Of a DNA stretch of 9,628 nucleotides, positions 6,390 through 9,628 are shown in pieces. Origin of the DNA: Polaromonas sp. YR568 (lineage in GTDB: Bacteria; Pseudomonadota; Gammaproteobacteria; Burkholderiales; Burkholderiaceae). A program made the position numbers and the translations under genes. The notes under the pieces were generated by a model. That model was given only the letters and a program-made list of their open reading frames with translations. It searched no databases and was not told where the DNA came from. How positions within the stretch are numbered: the first letter of the stretch is position 1; the number at the start of each line of letters is the position of its first letter. Location: contig CAMBWM010000078.1 in assembly GCA_945871335.1 (NCBI GenBank), positions 1 to 9,628 on the forward strand, read 5' to 3'.

Positions 6390-7445
6390 ATGAGCACTGA
6401 CACCCGAACCCCACAACTCACCATCACCCGCCCCGACGATTGGCACTTGCATGTGCGCGACGGCGACGCGCTGACGACCGTGGTGCCGCACACGGCTGCC
6501 CAGTTTGGTCGCGCCATCATCATGCCCAATCTGCGGCCGCCCGTGACCACCGCAGCGCAGGCGCTGGCTTACAAGGCGCGCATTCAGGCGGCGGTGCCGA
6601 CGGGTGTGAGTTTTGAGCCCTTGATGACGCTGTATCTGACCGACAACTTGCCGGCAGACGAGATCCGCCGCGCCAAAGACGCCGGCGTGGTGGCTGCCAA
6701 GCTCTACCCGGCGGGCGCCACCACCAACAGCGACGCTGGCGTGACCGACTTGCGCAAGACCTACGCCACGCTCGACGCCATGCAAAAAGCCGGCATGCTG
6801 CTGCTGGTGCATGGTGAGGTCACCAGCCCCGAGATTGATCTGTTTGACCGCGAGGCGGTGTTCATCGACCAGCAGCTGATGCCGCTGCGCCGAGATTTCC
6901 CCGAGTTGAAAATCGTTTTCGAGCACATCACGACCGAAGAGGCCGCGCAATACGTTCTGGCCGCGGACCGTTTTACCGGCGCCACCATCACGGCGCACCA
7001 CCTGCTGTACAACCGCAACGCGATTTTCACCGGCGGCATCCGTCCGCATTACTACTGCCTGCCTGTGCTCAAGAGAGAAAAGCACAGGCTGGCGCTGGTC
7101 AAGGCGGCCACAGGCGGCAACGCGCGCTTTTTCCTGGGCACCGACAGCGCGCCGCACCCGGCGCAGCTCAAGGAACACGCGACCGGTTGCGCCGGTTGCT
7201 ACACCGCGCATGCCGCCATGGAGCTGTACGCCGAAGCCTTTGAGGCGGCCGGGGCGCTGGGCCAGCTTGAAGCCTTTGCCAGCTTCAACGGCGCCGATTT
7301 TTACGGTCTGCCGCGAAACACCGGCACGCTCACGCTCAAGCGCCAAAGCTGGACGCCGCCTGAGAGCTTTGCCTTCGGAGGGGCTGAGCTCAAGCCGCTG
7401 CGCTCCGGCGAAGCGCTGGCCTGGAAAGTCGAGCCGCTGGTTTGA
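6390..7445 (+). CDS. pyrC: Dihydroorotase, PyrC type (class II)
   Basis: The enzyme interconverts N-carbamoyl-aspartate and dihydroorotate, step three of de novo pyrimidine synthesis, in the cytoplasm. The 351-residue protein lines up with E. coli PyrC at every key site. The zinc ligands are H19 and H21 (WHLHVRDG), the carbamylated lysine K104 ([13 protein letters not shown]), H141 (VHGE), H179 (FEHI) and the catalytic D252 (GTDSAPH). Substrate residues R23, N47 and H256 and the mobile-loop threonines T111-T112 are also present. No key residue is missing, so it should be active. The start at 6390 gives [21 protein letters not shown], the usual family N-terminus. The stop overlaps the start of the DUF3025 gene. 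The gene upstream is an unrelated regulator ending in a hairpin, so pyrC probably has its own promoter. Confidence 0.97.
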   Translation: MSTDTRTPQLTITRPDDWHLHVRDGDALTTVVPHTAAQFGRAIIMPNLRPPVTTAAQALAYKARIQAAVPTGVSFEPLMTLYLTDNLPADEIRRAKDAGVVAAKLYPAGATTNSDAGVTDLRKTYATLDAMQKAGMLLLVHGEVTSPEIDLFDREAVFIDQQLMPLRRDFPELKIVFEHITTEEAAQYVLAADRFTGATITAHHLLYNRNAIFTGGIRPHYYCLPVLKREKHRLALVKAATGGNARFFLGTDSAPHPAQLKEHATGCAGCYTAHAAMELYAEAFEAAGALGQLEAFASFNGADFYGLPRNTGTLTLKRQSWTPPESFAFGGAELKPLRSGEALAWKVEPLV

Positions 7446-8215
7446 ACGTGCTGGCGCAGGCAGTCGACTGGCGGCAGCCCTGGCTGGCCCCGTGGCGCGA
7501 CGAGGCGGCCACTGTGGAGTCGCTGCTGGCTGGTGGCGCCTCGGTCGCCGAGGTGCTCAATGCTTTGCACCAGCAGTCGGCGCCTGGCGATTTGAAGCTG
7601 CATTGGATGCCGAATTTTGTACCGCATGCAGCCATGCCGGCTGATCAGGCCTACGAAAAATTTATTTTTGACACGCGCCAGGTACCCACCCGCGACAACC
7701 TTCACGACTTGTTCAATGGCCTGTGCTGGCTGCGTTTTCCCGAAACTAAGCGCCGCCTCAATGCCTTGCAGGCGGCGCAGATTGCGCAGTCTGGCGTGCA
7801 ACCGCTGCGCGGAGCGGTGCGTGATGCGCTGACCGTGTTTGATGAAAACGCCGCCTTGCTCAGCGCGCCGCAGCCCCTGTGGGAGGCGTTGCAGGCCCGC
7901 CAGTGGCAGCGGCTCTTTGTGGACTTGCGACCGCTTTGGCGTCAGGCCAGCCTGGTGCTGTTTGGCCACGCTTTGCTGGAAAAACTCACGAACCCGCGCA
8001 AGTCGATCACCACCCATGTGTACCGCGCCCCGGCCCCCGCCGGTGAGTTGCACGCGCTGGACCAATGGGCCGCCGGCGCTCTGCGTCAGGCTGATCTGAC
8101 TGCCAAAATCTTTTTACCCCTGCCGGTTTTAGGTGTTCCGGGATGGTGGGCGCAGAACGAAGCGCTTTCTTTTTATGATGATCCACAGGTTTTTCGCTTG
8201 AGCCCGGACGCTTGA
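7442..8215 (+). CDS. DUF3025 domain protein, function unknown
   Basis: The roughly 257-residue protein carries the DUF3025 signature [16 protein letters not shown] (74-89) followed by [17 protein letters not shown] (91-107), [14 protein letters not shown] (127-140) and [10 protein letters not shown] (173-182). The strongly conserved Asp, Arg, Asn and His residues suggest an enzyme or a nucleic-acid-related role, but I know no established function. No signal peptide or membrane segment is visible, so it is probably cytoplasmic. The reading frame begins with TTG at 7442, overlapping the pyrC stop by 4 bases (TTGA); a GTG at 7448 is the alternative. No ATG lies near the start, and no good Shine-Dalgarno is seen, which suggests coupling to pyrC translation. 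The stop codon lies inside the -35 box of the htpX heat-shock promoter. Confidence 0.85.
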   Translation: MNVLAQAVDWRQPWLAPWRDEAATVESLLAGGASVAEVLNALHQQSAPGDLKLHWMPNFVPHAAMPADQAYEKFIFDTRQVPTRDNLHDLFNGLCWLRFPETKRRLNALQAAQIAQSGVQPLRGAVRDALTVFDENAALLSAPQPLWEALQARQWQRLFVDLRPLWRQASLVLFGHALLEKLTNPRKSITTHVYRAPAPAGELHALDQWAAGALRQADLTAKIFLPLPVLGVPGWWAQNEALSFYDDPQVFRLSPDA

Positions 8216-8238
8216 TATGGCAGGATCAATCCCCATCT
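8211..8238 (+). promoter_or_regulatory. Sigma-32 (RpoH) heat-shock promoter of htpX
   Basis: The -35 box is CTTGATA (8211-8217; consensus CTTGAAA), followed by a 13-base spacer and the -10 box CCCCATCT (8231-8238), an exact match to CCCCATnT. Transcription would start near 8245, leaving a leader of about 48 bases before the htpX ATG. The -35 box overlaps the stop codon of the DUF3025 gene. htpX is a known heat-shock gene in E. coli, which supports the call. Confidence 0.85.
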
Positions 8239-8292
8239 GAACGGTTGTCAGTTTTTTTGCAATAAGCACAACTCACGAAAGTGATTATTTTT

Positions 8293-9162
8293 ATGAAACG
8301 CATCTTTTTGTTTGTCATGACCAACCTGGCTATCGTGTTGGTGCTGGGCATCGTCGCGAACGTGCTGGGTGTGAACCGCTTTTTGACCGCCAACGGCCTG
8401 GACCTGACGGCGCTGCTGGGCTTTGCACTGCTCATGGGTTTTGGCGGCGCATTCATTTCGCTCTTGATCAGCAAGCCGGTGGCCAAGTGGAGCTCGGGCG
8501 TTCGCGTGATCAACCAGCCGCAAAATGCCGACGAAGCCTGGATCGTTGAGGTCGTCAGCCGCCTGGCGCAAAAAGCCGGCATCGGCATGCCCGAGGTCGG
8601 TATTTTTGAGGGCGAGCCCAATGCGTTTGCCACGGGTGCTTTCAAGAATTCAGCGCTGGTGGCGGTGTCTACCGGTTTGCTGCAAGGCATGACCAAGGAA
8701 GAAATCGAGGCCGTGATCGGCCACGAAATCGCGCACATTGCCAACGGCGACATGGTCACCATGACGCTGATTCAGGGCGTGATGAACACCTTTGTGGTGT
8801 TCATCAGCCGGGTGGTGGGTTATGCGGTGGACAGCTTTTTACGCAAGGGCGACTCGCAGAGTTCAGGCCCCGGCATTGGTTATTACGTGACGACTATTTT
8901 GATGGACATCGTGCTGGGTTTTGCCGCGGCGATGGTGGTGGCCTGGTTCTCGCGTCACCGCGAGTTTCGCGCTGACGCGGGTGCAGCGCAGTTGTTGGGC
9001 CGCAAGCAGCCCATGATCAATGCGCTGGCCCGTCTGGGCGGCATGGTGCCCGGCGAGTTGCCGAAGTCTGTTGCGGCCTTGGGCATTGCCGGTGGTGTGG
9101 GCGCTTTGTTTGCCACGCACCCGCCGATTGAAGAGCGCATTGCGGCTTTGAAGAACGTTTGA
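8293..9162 (+). CDS. htpX: HtpX heat-shock membrane zinc metalloprotease
   Basis: The 289-residue inner-membrane protease of peptidase family M48 takes part in quality control of membrane proteins, alongside FtsH in E. coli. The zinc site is HEIAH (144-148; H144, H148, catalytic E145) with the third ligand E224 in the later [10 protein letters not shown] segment. Hydrophobic segments lie at about 5-28, 34-57, 160-182 and 195-217. [19 protein letters not shown] at the start, [16 protein letters not shown] and [14 protein letters not shown] all match the family. I start it at the ATG at 8293 because the family begins with M-x-RI; a GTG at 8281 would add four residues. The ribosome site is weak (GAAAG about 12 bases upstream). 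The gene is led by a sigma-32 promoter and closed by a clear terminator, so it appears to be a single-gene unit. Confidence 0.97.
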   Translation: MKRIFLFVMTNLAIVLVLGIVANVLGVNRFLTANGLDLTALLGFALLMGFGGAFISLLISKPVAKWSSGVRVINQPQNADEAWIVEVVSRLAQKAGIGMPEVGIFEGEPNAFATGAFKNSALVAVSTGLLQGMTKEEIEAVIGHEIAHIANGDMVTMTLIQGVMNTFVVFISRVVGYAVDSFLRKGDSQSSGPGIGYYVTTILMDIVLGFAAAMVVAWFSRHREFRADAGAAQLLGRKQPMINALARLGGMVPGELPKSVAALGIAGGVGALFATHPPIEERIAALKNV

Positions 9163-9186
9163 CGCTGGCTGTTATTCGCTTGCTTG

Positions 9187-9213
9187 AAAAGGCTGCCTTC
9201 GGGTGGCCTTTTT
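9187..9213 (+). terminator. Rho-independent terminator of htpX
   Basis: AAAAGGCTGCC (9187-9197) pairs with GGTGGCCTTTT (9202-9212) as an 11-pair stem with two G-U wobbles, closed by a stable C(UUCG)G tetraloop (loop 9198-9201) and running into TTTTT (9209-9213). It lies 24 bases after the htpX stop. Confidence 0.9.
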
Positions 9214-9232
9214 CTTTGGTGCTGTGCGCTGC

Positions 9233-9302
9233 GGGATGAGCCTGGCGACGGCTGCCTCATAGGGGGGTACCCCAAATCGGCTGCCGCCGCCAGGCTCATC
9301 CC
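9233..9302. repeat. 70-base palindromic element (long imperfect hairpin)
   Basis: GGGATGAGCCTGGCG (9233-9247) is the exact reverse complement of 9288-9302. After an A-C mismatch, four more pairs (9249-9252 with 9283-9286), a T-T mismatch and three more pairs (9254-9256 with 9279-9281) continue the stem, giving 22 pairs. The 22-base loop holds the perfect palindrome GGGGTACCCC (9264-9273). There is no T-tract, so it is not a standard terminator. It looks like a REP- or MITE-like dispersed intergenic element, but copies elsewhere cannot be seen from here. Confidence 0.75.
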
Positions 9303-9388
9303 ACATCTACGGGCGGGGTGGTGCGCAGGTTTTAACGCGGACCCGCCAATCAGCGTAACTACCTCATTGCCCCGACATCCTAGTGAAC

Positions 9389-9412
9389 GCGGGGATCCAT
9401 CTTTTACCCCGC
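9389..9412. repeat. Short GC-rich inverted repeat near the rnpB 3' end
   Basis: GCGGGG (9389-9394) pairs with CCCCGC (9407-9412); CGGGG (9390-9394) could pair instead with CCCCG at 9370-9374. The block around GAACGCGGGGATCCATC recalls the CGCGGGGATCCA-type repeats common between genes in beta- and gammaproteobacteria, so this may be a decayed copy. It is not followed by a T-tract on the plus strand; on the minus strand the T run precedes it. Confidence 0.35.
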
Positions 9413-9423
9413 ATCTGAAAAAA

Positions 9424-9628
9424 GTGTGAAGCTCGCCGATAAGCCGGATTCTGTGCGTTGGCCTTTCTTGCGAAAGACGAACGTGACCGCCATTAATCTG
9501 GGCCGGGGGTCGCCCCGCCGGCTCAATGCTACCTACCCGCCAGCTCTGCGGAACCACATCAACGCTGGCCTACTTGGTATTGCTGCGCGTAGAGATTGCC
9601 CGTTTCACCCGGACTGAACCGGCTCGTC
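9424..9628 (-). ncRNA. rnpB: RNase P RNA (type A), 3' part, 5' end outside window
   Basis: The catalytic RNA of RNase P trims the 5' leaders of tRNA precursors. Read on the minus strand, the segment shows GCAATACCAAGTAGGCC, the GGCGGGTAGGTAGC block that matches the loop binding the tRNA CCA end, CCCAGATTAATGG, and the nearly invariant ACAGAATCCGGCTTATCGG near the 3' end (P4 3' strand onward). These fit the order in E. coli M1 RNA. GGCGAGCTTC (9428-9437, minus strand) should be the 3' strand of helix P1, pairing with the unseen 5' end. A run of six T on the minus strand (9418-9423) follows and probably marks the end of transcription. About 205 bases, roughly the last half, are in the window. 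The gene is convergent with htpX. Confidence 0.95.

Larger units (their letters stand above)
9163..9423. other. Intergenic region between htpX and rnpB
   Basis: I see no credible gene in these 261 bases. From left to right they hold the htpX terminator, a 70-base palindromic element and a shorter GC-rich inverted repeat next to the A/T run at the rnpB 3' end. An open frame over 9184-9429 exists only because the palindrome and terminator lack stops; it begins inside the terminator hairpin. Confidence 0.7.

Noticed and set aside
6141..7346. Long minus-strand open frame of about 400 codons opposite the LysR 3' end and pyrC
   Set aside because: It is antisense to pyrC, whose every catalytic residue is intact. 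The translation is rich in Arg, Gly, His and Gln with no family motif, a typical shadow in GC-rich DNA.
8245..8273. Possible sigma-70 promoter before htpX with TTGTCA as -35
   Set aside because: The hexamer at the correct distance (ACAACT) matches the -10 consensus at only two positions, while the sigma-32 promoter just upstream explains expression.
9184..9429. Small plus-strand frame of 81 codons between htpX and rnpB
   Set aside because: It starts inside the htpX terminator hairpin and its middle is the palindromic element. There is no ribosome site and no family resemblance.
8955..9557. Minus-strand open frame of 200 codons from rnpB into htpX
   Set aside because: It runs through part of the RNase P RNA, the palindrome, the htpX terminator and the htpX coding end, so it cannot be a normal gene.
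9426..9617. Small plus-strand frame of 63 codons over rnpB
   Set aside because: It is antisense to conserved RNase P RNA sequence.

Overview
This is ordinary chromosomal DNA from a high-GC proteobacterium. It is most likely a betaproteobacterium of the order Burkholderiales, and the look of the proteins and of the RNase P RNA suggests family Comamonadaceae (Polaromonas/Rhodoferax/Variovorax-like). That placement is from memory of protein and RNA style and was not tested by a search. I see no phage, transposon, CRISPR or plasmid genes. The genes are tightly packed, and most gaps are under 60 bases.

Region 1 (1-2999, + strand) is an acyl-CoA metabolism cluster. It holds the 3' part of a thiolase, a TesB-like double-hotdog thioesterase, a crotonase-fold protein usually called enoyl-CoA hydratase but with isomerase-like active-site residues, and a YigI/PaaI-type hotdog thioesterase. 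A convergent YciA-type acyl-CoA thioesterase (3024-3458, - strand) follows. Three different thioesterase subfamilies therefore sit beside a beta-oxidation thiolase and a probable enoyl-CoA isomerase. This would suit fatty-acid degradation with auxiliary steps for unsaturated or stalled acyl-CoAs.

Region 2 (3511-6362, + strand) holds an Atm1-type ABC exporter and, 29 bases downstream, a LysR-type regulator that resembles E. coli HypT/YjiE. The LysR reading frame ends inside a strong inverted repeat.

Region 3 (6390-8215, + strand) is pyrC (dihydroorotase, de novo pyrimidine synthesis) overlapping a DUF3025 gene by 4 bases. The DUF3025 gene probably starts at TTG.

Region 4 (8211-9628) is htpX, a membrane metalloprotease, preceded by a near-consensus sigma-32 heat-shock promoter and followed by a rho-independent terminator with a UUCG loop. 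A 70-base palindromic element and a degenerate GC-rich inverted repeat fill the gap before rnpB. The 3' half of rnpB (RNase P RNA) runs in from the right edge on the minus strand.

I found no clearly new biological system. The points most worth checking are the probable re-assignment of the hydratase as an isomerase, the HypT-like regulator next to an Atm1 exporter, the sigma-32 promoter, two identically spaced possible leaderless starts, and the palindromes near LysR and rnpB.
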